Of a DNA stretch of 64,000 nucleotides, positions 32,746 through 44,727 are shown one piece after another. Position 1 is the stretch's first letter, and each line of letters starts with the position of its first letter. Below the pieces are notes generated by a model that did no database searches, was not told where the DNA came from, and was given only the letters and a program-made list of their open reading frames with translations. The translations under genes and the position numbers were made by a program. The DNA comes from Spinellus fusiger (taxonomy: Eukaryota > Mucoromycota > Mucoromycetes > Mucorales > Phycomycetaceae): contig JALLLS010000005.1 of NCBI GenBank assembly GCA_025094145.1, positions 496,001-560,000 on the forward strand, in the 5' to 3' direction.

Positions 32746-35467
32746 CAGTCCCATGCAAAAGTGAATAGATAGCACACTGGTTTTTATTTTTATTCTACAG
32801 TTTTGGACAGTAATAAAGGGACTAGAGTAATCAGGAAGGAAAGTAACAGGTATAAGGGATGTCATATACAGCAAACATACAAGTATGGCAAGGATTGGGT
32901 CATGGTTTGGGACTGCTTTTGGTGTGAGAGTGTAAGACCTCTTACAGTCTTGGAGGGATTAGTTGATCAAGACAAGTATATTAATGTACTTGCCAAATAC
33001 TTTCTTCCCTGGTTCCAAAAATTGCAAGAGGACCTCGAGGAGACCATGTTTTTCCAAGAATACGGTGCTCCTTGTCACACAGGAACTTTTTTTTTGTAAA
33101 GGAGCATTGCTCGTTTTTATTGCAAATCCACTATATAGGGAAACATTGTAAATCTTGTTTTTGTGTTTTTCTATTTTCTAGTTGTTTTTTTTTGGGTGCT
33201 TTGTGTTTTATGATTAAATATAGTTATCCAAGCTCAACTCGGCCTGTAGCTTGGAGACCAAGCGATCTGCCATCGTCAAAACATGGTCAGGGTTGAAAGG
33301 AGTGGCATCGAAAATAAAGGCCCAGTGGTGTCTCCAGATAACTAGCATAACACAGCTAAAGAGAGAAGCAGCGGGAAGATCGGGGTGGCAGGGGAGAGGA
33401 AAAAGAAAAGAGCGAAGTAAATGGTCAAGAGCAGGAATAGTAGGCATAGCATTAAGGTATTAAATGCAAAAGGCACGCCAAACCTCGAACTTGGACGAGC
33501 ATTCATAGAGAAAGTGGGCTTGGGTGTCGAAGACAGAGTTGCATATAAGACAAGTGTCTGAAGTGAATGTCAGTGGTAGGATAGGGTGGAGGAGTAGGCG
33601 ACAAGAGATCTTATTATGTATGGCCCTATACCAAATGGTTCGAACTGAATGGTGAATAGGAAAAGACCAAAAGGCACGCCATTGTGTCAGTCGTAGGGGT
33701 GGGTCGAAGAGAGGGGGTGGGTGTATTGTAGACAGGCATAGTGTTCGATAGACACCAGGAGACAATTTCATCCATAAGACTTTGGGAATCATAGAGTTAG
33801 GCATAGGAGTGGGATCTACTGAATCACCGAGTCTTGGAGGTAAATTGGGGGAGGTGTCTTGGAGGAATGTTGTAGGCAGACATGCTCTAAGCATAAAGGA
33901 CTGTAATGAGTAGTCTGAACTATCCAGCAAGCGGAAGAACTTCTTAATGATGGTGGGGTGATGGGTCAACTATGGCTGTAGTCTTCGTCGGGAGTCTATA
34001 CTGGGGTCAAAGATAAATACATCGGACACACACAGCTGGCACCAAGAACGAGGAAAGGATTGGGATTGAGGTACAGGCAGACAGGCAGAAGGTAGAGCAA
34101 TACAAGTAGCAGTGTTCAGGGTGAAGTACTTGAAATCTCGAGGTAAGATATCAAAGGCTGCAAAAATGTTATGGAAGACACTGTCCATGTGTCGAAAGGC
34201 AGTGGGACGAAGGTCAGGGCACAAGAGAAGTAGGTGTGGATCTGATTCTGGTGTGGAAAGAAGTACTGGTAGCCATGGAGTGATCAGGCCATTAGACACC
34301 CTTGCAGAGGCACAGAGAGGTCCTAATCACCGAAGTTGAAGAGCATATTGCTGTAGTAAGGGGTCAAGCAATCCAAGTCCACCTTGCTTCAAGAGAGCAA
34401 ACATAAGACTTAGTTTCACTGGAGGAAACATACGGTGTTGCATAAACTGTCCTATCTGAGATCGGACGCGAGAAAAGAAGTATCTGGGCACGGATATCAC
34501 TCTCAAGACATGCCAGAGACACAGGAACATATAGTAAATGGTACTGTGAGATAGTGCGGACTGACCACCCAATCTTCTTGGAGGTTTGGTGAAAGCACAG
34601 TAGCATTGATAAGAAAGAAAGGTACCATTTCACAGTGTTTAAATTAGCTAGTACTATAAAAAGAGTAGTTTACTACTTCTTGAATAAATAGACCTTTTGA
34701 CTCGAGCAATACCAGAAGTATAAACAGGCACTATAGGCTTCAAGGACTTAGGTAGTTGGCTGTTTCTTGTTCTCAACCCGTTTACTTTGTGTCTCTTTCC
34801 TTTTCGTTGGTATAATACTGTGGTTGCACACCGTGCCACAACCTGCTCCCAAACCTGTTTGTTCTTCACCACTCCTCATCGGTCGTGGTATATCCAGTAC
34901 CTACCCTTATCTTTATACTCTCGCATCCGCAATAACATCCCCACCTCATTCTTTTATCTTCTTTCTCGTGTTAGGAGCCAGCCCAACTAGGCCCTAAGAG
35001 TCTCCATTAAGAACTCACGTGCTCAACCCTACAGTACGAACAAGAAAGATATCTGATTGAAAGTTTTTGATTTTTGGCCTACACAGAATCTAAACCTTAA
35101 CCCAATTGAGCATGTCTGAGTTTATCTTAAAAGAGGATCGATCTGTGTCGAATAAGTATAACTAATGCAAGACAGCTTGAACGATGCTTGCGTAGTGAAT
35201 GGGAGAAGATCCCAAATGAATTTCTGGAAAATCTAATGGGTAGCATGCCAAGGAGGTTCTCCACTGTGATTAAAAATGAAGACTCTGTTACAAAATACTG
35301 AACAATACTTTTATAATAAGAATATAGAAAATCATTTAAAGAACAACTGCTCCAAATCTTGTTATTCCACGAGCCTTTTATTATGAACATCTTAGACTGA
35401 TAGATATGCCTTTATTTTTCAAAATAAAAAATTGATTTGCTGTCTACTCACTTATTGTATGGGATTG
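32746..35467 (+). mobile_element. Tc1-like element split by a nested LINE
   Basis: Left end CAGTCCCATGCAAAAGTGAA (32746), preceded by TA; right end, read inverted from 35467, CAATCCCATACAATAAGTGA: imperfect inverted repeats. Transposase sequence occurs on both sides of the LINE. Left (32803-33086): RVIRKESNRYKGCHI, WVMVWDCFWCES and MFFQEYGAPCHTGT, where the usual Asp of QQDNAPCHT is Tyr. Right (35033-35290): WPTQNLNLNPIEHVW. Without the insertion the element would be about 0.8 kb, already internally deleted at its 5' part. Confidence 0.75.
33087..35033 (-). mobile_element. LINE (non-LTR retrotransposon), 3' two kilobases, nested in a Tc1 element
   Basis: Minus-strand sense. In order: a degraded upstream part (to about 34660), the RT C-terminal region (TKPPRRLGGQSALSHS; YMFLCLWHVLRVI; LKQGGLGLLDPLLQQYALQL), a zinc-knuckle RVT-associated region (DTCLICNSVFDTQAHFLYEC with SKFEVW) and the terminal block ending RLVSKLQAELSLDNYI, then stop. 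The 3' untranslated region ends in TTTACAAAAAAAAAG, as in the 30.6-kb copy. Stops (TGA near 34325, TAG near 33968, TAA near 33461) show it is inactive. Its 5' part matches 54543-55085 and 39165-39440. Confidence 0.88.
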
Positions 35468-38400
35468 CATATGTGCATAGAAAGCCCATAGGATTCACAG
35501 TTTCCATTGATAGAAATACAAACTTTATGCTTTAGCATAACTTCTTGGTTTTCATATCACGGATTGAATCAATGGAACGTGAAAACCAATTATAAAAAAG
35601 AAATAATATAAAAGGAAAAAGGTTAACTCGTCTTTCTTTTATTTTCTTCATGGAACGTGCTCTGAAGATTATAGCAGTGAAGAACTCAATCACTAGTATT
35701 GGATGGAAACCGAGTTATCTCTGTCAGGACATACATCTTCAATAGTCAATTGTGAAAGGTTTGTAGGATACATCGAGGAGAGAGACAGAGTCACCCCAGT
35801 GTTGCATAACTAATTATTCAAATGAAGGTACTCCTGCTGTGGAAAACCAGAATGTCAATGGTTTACTCCCATTTCGTAAAATGAAGCCTTTGATCTTTAT
35901 AAATCAACAACAATCAGACAAACATCTAGCTAGTAGTAGCTAATCCACCAAAACATCAAAACATCAAAGAAGAATCCGGTGTAGTTATCTCTACATTAAA
36001 CCAAGATACACGTAAGTCTTTTTGGAACCATACTATATTTCTATACTATAATTTCCCCAAAGATATCCCAATACTTTATGAAGATAGTGTAGCTATTGCT
36101 AGGATAGGCAGACAGAGTTTGAAATAGTTCATTTAGACAGCGGAAATACCCTTTTAAAACACATCAGCCAATCATAAGAATACTGCGAATTTATTCTCAA
36201 GTTATTTCCTTATATATCCCAAAAATCTTTGGGTGTGTAGTCCCAATAAAGGTTATATACCTCCACACCATACTGATGTCTGGTTGCTGATAGCCTCTAT
36301 ACGCTTTTCTTTTCTTTTCATTACTATTAGCATCATTTTTGCATTAAAAAAGTATCATCTAAATATTAAAAATTATTTCTCATAGTCTAAAACTTAAAGA
36401 TACTTAATTAGGCTCAGATCAGGGATTTATAAGTTAGCTCTTTATTCCAAATACGTTCTCTTCTACTTCATGACTACCTTTCTAGTATAATGTTTTATTT
36501 TTATTTTTATAAAAAAAATTCACTTGTTATTACTCTTATAAAAAAACATCGCACCACTACACCAAATAAATATTGACAGATCAGACCAAATCAAGTCAAA
36601 ATTACGATTTCAAAGTATTAATTTATGCAGTATAAATGGTATCACCCTTTACTGCACAATCTTTTCACTCCACTAAGTCGCTTTGCGTGTGTTTTATGAA
36701 TTGAATCTGAGCCTTCCACCCTTTTTTTTTTTTTAAAAAAAAAACAATTTGTTTTGATAATGAATTGGTAGTTTGATTCATATGATTCATATGCTTAGTC
36801 AATATTACTTATCAGTTCAATACTTTCAAGACCTTGCTTAAGGGAGTGTTTCATCATAATTATCTATAATAGTCCTCTTTGAAATTACTTTATGGATTTA
36901 TTATTATTACTTTTCGAAACTATAGCCTCAAAACTGAGGTACTCATTTTATTACAAACGATCTTCATTGATCTGCTTCTCTCTCATCCCTGGTATTAAGG
37001 GAGAGGTTTTATTTTGTTCTCATTTCATTCTTTAAACACCTATTTTACCTTTAAACCTTTAAGATAAGAGGAGTATCTGTGTAGTTTAAGTTAAGAGTAG
37101 AAATCCCAACTTAACTGATACTATGTAGACTTGCTTAGTTAACAATAAGTTGAGGGTAAAGGCATCTACATTCTTCTTGTTTCTAAATAGATGAGTGACT
37201 TTAGATAAGCTATACATCACGATTAAAGAGTAACAGAGAAAGAATGTGTAGAAACTGTATATTCTTTTGGGGGTAATATTCCAACCTCCCAGTTAGAAGC
37301 TCATTATACATTTATGACATTATGATCTAGCTTATTGAAGTCAACTTTAAAGTGTCAATAAATATGAGTCTCTATTAAAGATAGACCTTACTATTGAACC
37401 AATCATAAAGAAATATACATCAAAAGTTAATCTTCATTACAAGGGTTTGCCCTATACACTTTACTACTTGTGCTAAATTGGAAAGTTAAGCCATAAATTA
37501 CCTCCCTATAGTTTATTCTTGTAAAAGTATTAGGCTAACTCTATTTTCTTATAATTGTACTTTCTTAAAAGATATTATTCTCATCATTCCCATTATCTAT
37601 ATTGTTAACAAAAGGTATTCACTAAGTATGAAAAACCCATGTTGATCAGAGAATCTATTAAACTAAGTGAAAGACATCCTAATTAATTATTATGATCAAT
37701 TAAATATTAAATATTAAGATTATATTTAAGCTTGTGAAGATTCTTTTTGTAGCAAGGTGTACAATAAAACACTTTATATAAACTATTATAAGTAACAAAC
37801 TAATTATAGTATATTTATCTGTTCTTTATTGTACCCATCAAAACAAAAACTTAGTGGTAATCATATATGTACACACTATATTTGCTAGCTTGAATTCAAT
37901 TTATTATGACTACACACTAAGAGATTTCTCTGGCTTTTAAGCGGTGATATTTCCTTCCTTTCACGTCGAATTTTCTTGCCGTTTTATAGAACTGTGTTTA
38001 AAATTAAAGATTTGCAAGTATCTAAATTTTTATTTCTTTTTGAAAGATAACTCTATCAAATTATATTATCAGTAAAATAAATTGTTTATTATAATATTAT
38101 AGCTACTGCCCAAGTGCATTCCTTCATAGAAATGAAATATATACCCTAAAGGCCTTGTGTTCTATCCTTAGGAGATATATAACTATGCTCAGGAGTATAC
38201 CCTAGACAGTATTGACCTTGTAGATGATCACCTAAGACTAACTTGAGAGTCAGTACTATGTTTTGTGGATTGCAATGATCTCAAGCCCAGAGAAAGACAT
38301 TGCTTACCTTTTTATCACTAGAATAGTCCTTGGTAGTGCCTATCACCTCCTTCTATTGTTTCTCTTTGTTAATAATGGCACAATACCTTGCTCAGTTATG

Positions 38401-39164
38401 CTCATCTCAACAAGTGCTTGGGTGTTAAGTTGTATGGACAGTGTGAGAAATAATAAAAGAAAGGGAATATCGTAACAACTGATTCTTCTCTCTCTATTCT
38501 AGTGACATATACACTAGCCTCCACTCATAAAATTCATAAGTCAAAATTCACAAGTTAAACAATTCACACTCTATTTGCCTTGGGTCTAAAGGACAGTATT
38601 AGTAACAGCACTTAGTTCTCATTAAGCACCACTGTTAATACCAGTTACAATGAGATAATTGAGGTGATTATTAATATTGATTTAATGAATGGATATACAG
38701 TTCTTAATATAAGTGAGCTTGGTTCTATTTTCTGGACAATAATTATTAGATTTAATTCAGTATGTCATATAATAAATACACTTTAAACATTATTATGCTG
38801 CAAATACTGCGGGCTTAAAGATAGCACATGTTAAACAATAAATGCAGTGATTGAGTCGCAATGTCAGCTCTACTTCTTCCTTTTATCCATCTTTATAGTG
38901 TTTAATTGCACAGTCCATAGTCAATGCTAAGACAGATAGACAGTGAGAAGGTTATTTTCAAACACATTAGCCAACAAAACAAATAACATAATTTCATTGT
39001 TCATGTATTTCCTTTTATATCCCAAAATATTCTGTTGCTATGAGACAAGAGACACACAGGACCTCTTAAGGCTGGTTACTCATACAGAGATTGACAGAAA
39101 AGAGAAGGGTATGGGCTGACAGAAGGCAAACTAATGGTTGTAATAATAATAGTACCCTATGGGA
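35468..39164. other. AT-rich gene desert
   Basis: Nothing coding is visible in 3.7 kb apart from repeat copy B at 38246-38432. It includes a poly-T/poly-A junction at about 36720-36745. Confidence 0.45.
38246..38432. repeat. Dispersed repeat, copy B
   Basis: Matches 32486-32665 (see copy A). On the minus strand GATAAAAAG is followed by GTAAGC, a splice-donor-like sequence that copy A has lost (TTAAGC). Confidence 0.75.
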
Positions 39165-39440
39165 GTACAGAAAGAAAACAAGTCGAGAACAAGAAACAGT
39201 CAGTTGCTCAAGTCCTTAAAGCCTATCTTGTTTATACTCTAGGAAGCTGTTTGGATCAAAGTCTATTTTATTAAAGATGTAGACAACTAAAGATTTATAC
39301 TATTTTACTATTTTAGTTTACTATGAATTTCTCTAATTTGCTATTCTCGAGCAATAGCTATGGTCTTCATAGAACATCCAAGCAGACTGGGAAGGATAAC
39401 TGTCTTATCCTACAGTGTTTATAATCTTAGTCTTGTAATT
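39165..39440 (+). mobile_element. LINE relic
   Basis: Plus-strand homology to the 5' part of the LINEs at 54543 (same orientation) and 33087 (opposite): GAACAAGAAACAG, CTATCTTGTTTATACT, TCTATTTTATTAAAGATGTA and, further on, ACATCCAAGCAGACTGGGAA. Strongly degraded. Confidence 0.65.
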
Positions 39441-40122
39441 CAAGGCCATAGAATTCCAGAAAGTGATTTTGTTGTAAAAAAAAAAAGGGTTTCTCTCCTC
39501 CCTGAAACATACATAGGACAAGAAAAAGGAATCCATCTATGAATTTACTGAAATATTATTGTTGTATAACTTGGATCCTTATAGCTTAAAGATATATATA
39601 TATATAAGTAGCCTCAAAATCCATACTATATAACTTTGTAAAATATATCCTTTATTCTGTAATAAAGAGTACTAAGGTTATCAACAGGACCACTAGAGAG
39701 ATAAATGTATAGATATTTGGTCTCTAGAAGGAACAAAGAAATAGAGTATTGGATACAAAGGCTAGTCTAGGGAAATCAAAGAGGGTACATGAACAGGGAC
39801 ACAACATACAATTTGAATACAACGGGTAACTAGGCAACTGTTCTTTAAGCAATTCTTTTCTTTCTAGAATGTTGTTGTAGTCTGCATTACTTTGGTAGCT
39901 CTGATTAAGCAAATGACTTGTGAGATTTCGTTTTGTTCTCTTCTGTTCGGATACTAATCCATGTCAAACACACTGTCTGTTGTTCTTCATAACTTCTACC
40001 CTCTTTAACTTGTCTGCCTTTGTCTGGCATATAAACCAACAGTTGTGATCTGGTGAGTGTTTGTGTATGTTTATTGTGTCTGACATGTTGGTCAGTTTCT
40101 ATTTTATATTCTTTTACTATAG

Positions 40123-40740
40123 TAAACCCAGTGAATCCTTTAAAAAGGCAAGAAGGTGCCAGTGCAAGGGTAATACGACATACATATAGAGTGCATTAAT
40201 ACATCCCGAACTAACTATTTTTACTATTATTTTATTATTGAAAAGGGGTTTTGGCACCTAAAAGGATTGGAGTATGATACTACCAAGCTGCCAGTCATTG
40301 CCTATGGCACAGGAATGAAAGGAAAGGATGCTGCCAAGTTTAAAGGTCATTGTGTTGGTTTGACGAGAGTGTTATATCAATCATTGAAAAAAGAGACAAA
40401 AAGATGGAGATCTTCTTGTGGTTGATGTCGATGAGTTCTTTACATCGAGGGTAAGCATGATTGACCTCTCACTCAATATGAAAAGCTCTTCTAACAGTTA
40501 CTCTTATTTTTATTCTCAAGATCTGCCATACTTGCAATACAAATATCCTCACGGAGGTATCCATAAATTTCAACAGTATCCATGCTTGCCAAGATTGTGG
40601 AGTTGTTTGGAACAGGGATATAAATGCATCAAAGCATATCTATACAATCACAGAAGAATAGATATTTTTATTCATATTATATCATATTGCCTCATCGAAA
40701 ATGGTTTCCTCCGGGATTCAGATATTTACAGGTAAATCTA
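40123..40740 (+). pseudogene. TnpB/Fanzor-like protein, C-terminal fragment (zinc ribbon plus RuvC-III motif)
   Basis: Exon-like pieces: about 40123-40169 (PLKRQEGASAR), 40246-40450 and 40521-40661, joined by GT-AG introns in phase. The second reads GTGMKGKDAAKFKGHCVGL and VLYQSLKKETK, then shifts one frame near 40400 to DGDLLVVDVDEFFTSR. The third continues ICHTCN, then ACQDCGVVWNRDINASKHI and a TAG. The order TSR-CxxC-(n)-CxxC-W-N-RDINAS is the OrfB/TnpB C-terminus: a four-cysteine zinc ribbon followed by the last RuvC catalytic Asp. Proteins of this type in eukaryotes are called Fanzor and work as RNA-guided nucleases. After the stop, sequence up to 40740 still encodes FPPGFRYLQ-like residues in another frame. 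The N-terminal part and the first RuvC Asp are not found, so this copy is a relic. I cannot separate Fanzor from other eukaryotic OrfB-like lineages. Confidence 0.78.
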
Positions 40741-41302
40741 CATAGTTTTTAAATAAAAACTAACATGAATACATCTCACTTTATTTTCACACCTTTTCAA
40801 ATCGATGTGTCATTTCTTAAACAATTGTAGTTTGACTATTTTTTTTTATATCCTAAAGATCTCCTGGTGTGTATAGAGTAGCTGTTTTTTTATAATAGTG
40901 ATTTAAACAAAGAAATGCCAAACTATTTTTTCTTTAGCTTGAAAAAACTTATTTTTTATTTTTATTTTTTGTCATTAGTAGTAGTTCTATTATCAAGTTA
41001 GTAGTTTTTTTTATCTATTGTTTCATTCTACTTTTCATTCTATATCTGGCCTTTGAATGTTGTTTAGGTTTATACTTCGATTCGGATTCATGTAAAGTAA
41101 AAGAAAAATATACTTAAGATTGAGATGAATAGATAATGGTATTCTATATAAGATAATGAATCAGAAAATAATTACATAACTTTCTATTGTGATATCTTTA
41201 ATTTTAATTTATAGCAATACATAAATATAAATATAGAGGACAACTAATTAAACAATAGAGATTTGTAGAGTATAGTTACAAAACTATTAGGCAGTGAATT
41301 TT
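40741..41302. other. AT-rich intergenic
   Basis: T-rich and AT-rich, with no coding feature seen between the TnpB-like fragment and the next gene's stop codon. Confidence 0.35.
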
Positions 41303-42562
41303 TTAAGCACTGTCATTTGCTTTAGTCGTGAGGCTGAATTTTTCTTCAAATTTGGGTTGTGGCTCTTGGCGGATACCTTTTTGACGTACCGACAATAGAG
41401 AAGTGGATATAGAAGGTGTAATGCAGTCAGAAGAAGGTGCATCAGTGTTCAGTTTAACCGGAGAGGGCTTGGGATTTATGAGCTCATTATTTGTCACTGA
41501 TGATGTTATATTCTCTTTTGTAAAAGTATATTTTCTCAGTCCCTCAAGACTGCGAGCACGCATTAGCAGTTTAGATTCAAGAAAGCATGAATCCAATCGT
41601 TCCACCGGATCTATCCGAGTTAAACTAAGACTTGCAAGGGTTTTCACTAATGGTGCCATTTCATCATATTGTATTTTCGACTGTGATAGCCTGATTGTAT
41701 TCAATGGATTATGATCTTCTTCTACCGATAGTTTTACGGAGTTGTTTTCTGACAGACTATCTTCTGCTTCTTTTGTTTCATCTTTCATACATTCTTCAAA
41801 AAACTCTGGTAGTACTTTTGTCGGCACTTTTAAAGTTAACTTTGTATTTATTTTCATAGTATTCTTTTCAAAGGATTCATCGAGAGACTGGACTGTGAAT
41901 GGGGACATTTGATCTTGTGGTCTAATGTCTTCTGCATCTCCTATCCTTTTGCATACTGAGTTGCTCTGCACACAAATCAAGGGATCTTTTACAATTGTGG
42001 AGTCTACTAGCAATGTCTGTTTGATTTCTTTTACTTGCACCACTACATCTTCTTTGACTGTCTCTTCAGACTCATCTCTGATTTCAGACTCTTGTAGTAT
42101 TTCAGGGAATATCTTGTAAGCATCCAGAGTCTCTTTGGGATGTAGTTTCAAGTCAGAAGGAACTATTTCATTTTTATAAGTAATCTTTCTTTTGATTATA
42201 ATCTAAACAGCAGATAAGAAATATATCTAGCTCACTTACTTGTCTCCAATACATCAATGGGTCGAAATAAAAAAGATGTTTGATAAAATGACTGAAGCAT
42301 ATCTTGCTCTAGTTGTTGAGAGGCTATATGTTGTGAAATACATGATGATTGGTCTTGTAGAGCATTATGAATCCACTTAGGTCTTTCCCATACAGGTTGG
42401 AGATGAAGAAAACAGTTTAATCGAAGCATAAAGTGTACAAGATAATAGATGAGATCCCCCTTTTTTTAAAAAAATAAATAAAAATACACACAAAGAGAAA
42501 TAGATATTTAATGCAGTATTATATAAAGGGAGTTCAAGAACACGATATAGAATTAGTATCAT
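41303..42562 (-). CDS. Unrecognised multi-exon gene, acidic disordered C-terminal half; 5' end unresolved
   Basis: Minus-strand exons: 42488-42562 (MILILYRVLELPLYNTALNI...), about 42240/42253-42459 (GDLIYYLVHFMLRLNCFLHL, VWERPKWIHNALQDQSSC) and 41303-42202 (300 codons). The first two join in phase 0. The second to third join needs either donor GAT/GTATTG (phase 0) or an unseen signal, because the stronger GTAAGT donor gives a frameshift. The AG right before 42562 suggests that more exons lie upstream. The first part is hydrophobic; the last exon is rich in Glu, Ser and Lys (SEIRDESEETVKEDVVVQ, ECMKDETKEAEDSLSE) with no fold I recognise, ending KFSLTTKANDSA. Composition clearly differs from the AT-rich surroundings. 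Function unknown. Confidence 0.6.
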
Positions 42563-43765
42563 CTGTATGATACTTTATAGCTTACATAAAGTAAGTATAT
42601 GCATATGTATGTGTTTTTGTTTATATGTTTTTGTTTTTGTTTATGCTTGTGTGTATGTGTATGTGTATGTGTTATCATAATAGCCAATGACGGTATTTAT
42701 TATTTGTTCACTCTTTTTAGTGGAATCTACAATACCTTACTTGTCAATCATAAGTCTGTCTAGATTGCATCTAGGTTAAGCAAATAAATGAAAAGAGTAT
42801 TCTTTTGTCAGGTAGCTCATGACTTTATTCAATTGTATCACATATATCTTCTCTCTTTATTCAATTTTTATGTCATTTTGTGCTATTTCTCATAGCCTTA
42901 GTTTGAACATTAAAACGTACTCGAAAAAGAAAAACAGAAAAACAGAAATCTACAAGATGTTTATTCTTTAGAACCTCAGCATAATAGTTTCTGTTTATTA
43001 CTTTCCAATAATGTTACATTTTCAGTAAACTTTAAAACGTGTCTCCCTTTCTACAGACCTGTCTTCTTTTATTGTCACACTGCTGGAGATAGTAAGGTTT
43101 ATGCAGTAAGTATGCTCATTTATATGTTTAAAAGATAGCTCACATTACTAGGTTCAAACAAGTTCTACTCCTAACTACCTATTTACAGGCAAGAGTAATG
43201 GTGCTGTTGTACTACATCTTTACATCATAATCAACTGTCAGAGTAGAGTCTATAGTGGGATAGCCATTGAGCTTAGATACATACATAGATACATAGATAC
43301 ATACGCCAATTCTTATTGTATTACGTTCTCTAGAAGGATATTCTTCCCTCTCCTTACCTCTCTTTCTATTGCTATTAGTATTTATCCATTTATGTTTCAT
43401 TGTTTCTCTTTCACTCTTTTTCTAAACACGTTTAAAGTTGAGATATATCACAGATAGAATTTACTTTATTTTAACTCTCAAAGCCACAACCCCATATTAT
43501 ACATTACTATTTGTTTCAACAAAGGCTTATTAATATTCTAATAAATAGTGTACAGAATAGAACAAGAGGCTCTTCCTCTATCAATACTCTTAATAATAAA
43601 AATGAAATCAATAATTGCCAATGTAGATGCCAATCATTGTTTATTCTATATTGCTGGCCATTAACACAGACTCCAGTAGTAAGACAGAGGACTTTTTTTC
43701 TTTCTTTTTTCTTTCTTTTTTTTTTCACTCTCCTCAAAGATTCACTCTCTCACTCTCTCTATTCT
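42563..43765. other. Intergenic or undetected 5' exons, AT-rich
   Basis: It may contain upstream exons of the preceding minus-strand gene (for example near 42740-42775, where an acceptor-like AG precedes CNLDRLMID), but I cannot prove them. A (GTATGT)n-like run lies at 42595-42670. Confidence 0.3.
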
Positions 43766-43820
43766 TTATTATTATCTCGTTATTATTATCTCGTTATTAT
43801 TATCTCGTTATTATTATCTC
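43766..43820. repeat. 14-bp tandem repeat (TTATTATTATCTCG)n
   Basis: About four units, directly upstream of the endonuclease V start. Confidence 0.85.
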
Positions 43821-43854
43821 TTTATTACCTTGTAAGAGATATACAAACCGTGTA

Positions 43855-44727
43855 ATGCCATTGGAGGCCTATAATAGACAACCCTCTCTTGAGCAGAAAG
43901 AACAGTGGAAAGTGTACGTCACAGTCACCGAGAGAGTGTGTTGACATTTCTACTTTACAGCGTACAAAATAAGCTACAAGAACAGATAGATCTCAATGAT
44001 AGTGTAAGCTTCAACCCCATTAGCCTTGAAGGACTTGGGCTTGTAGGAGGTGTAGACCTCAGCTTTGTAGAAAACAGTGAAACAAAAGCAGTAGCATGTC
44101 TTATTGTTATGACATTCCCAGAGTGCAAAGTAATGAGGAACAATAATAATATCTCATGTAGAGTTAACAGCATTGAAAGGTTGTTTATTGTCAAACAATA
44201 GAGACAGAACTACACCTCCCCTATATCTCTGGCTTCTTAGCATTTCGTGAGATAGACTCACTTGTTCAACTATTGACACAGCTCAAACAAGAAGCACCCC
44301 ATTTCCTACCCCAGCTGCTTATGGTAGATGGTAATGGTCGACTCCACCCACGAAAGTGTGGCATTGCCTGTCACTTGGGCGTAATCAGTGATATTCCTAC
44401 TTTGGGTGTGGGCAAGAATTTCTGGTTATTCCGAGAGAAGGTCCTCTATTGCAGATAAATCACGTCAAGGTAGCCTGCAAAGAGACCCTTTTCAAGCGTG
44501 GTGATCGGTTGGATTTAGTTGGTACATCTGGCACTGTCTATGGCACTGCTCTTCGTGCTACAGACACTGCAGTAAATCCTATCTTTGTTAGTCAAGGACA
44601 TCGCATAAGTTTAGAAACAGCTGTTCGTGTTGTTTTAGCCATGTGTCATTATCGTATTCCTGAGCCTATTCGCTGTGCAGACAAACAAGGCCGATGCTTT
44701 GTTCAGATCCAAAAGAAAAAACAGTGA
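43855..44727 (+). CDS. Endonuclease V (inosine-specific nuclease), with a one-base frame break
   Basis: Exons 43855-43913, 43961-44129 and 44180-44727; 258 residues once the break is allowed for. Family blocks are LVGGVDLSF (first metal-binding Asp), YISGFLAFRE, QLLMVDGNGRLHPRKCGIAC (second Asp), ACHLGVISDIPTLGVGKN, DLVGTSGTVYGTALR and PIFVSQGHRISLETAVR (the conserved GHR/S block). It cleaves DNA or RNA next to deoxyinosine/inosine. The reading frame shifts at about 44420-44425: up to VGKNF the protein is in one frame, and from VIPREGPLLQINHVK it continues in another, as if one base were missing after AATTTC. No plausible intron covers this. It could be a sequencing error in a T-rich run or a recent inactivation; everything on both sides is well conserved. 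Confidence 0.9.

Noticed and set aside
39360..39542. 60-codon plus-strand frame (VFIEHPSRLGRITVLSYS).
   Set aside because: It overlaps LINE homology and is a chance opening in a degraded copy.
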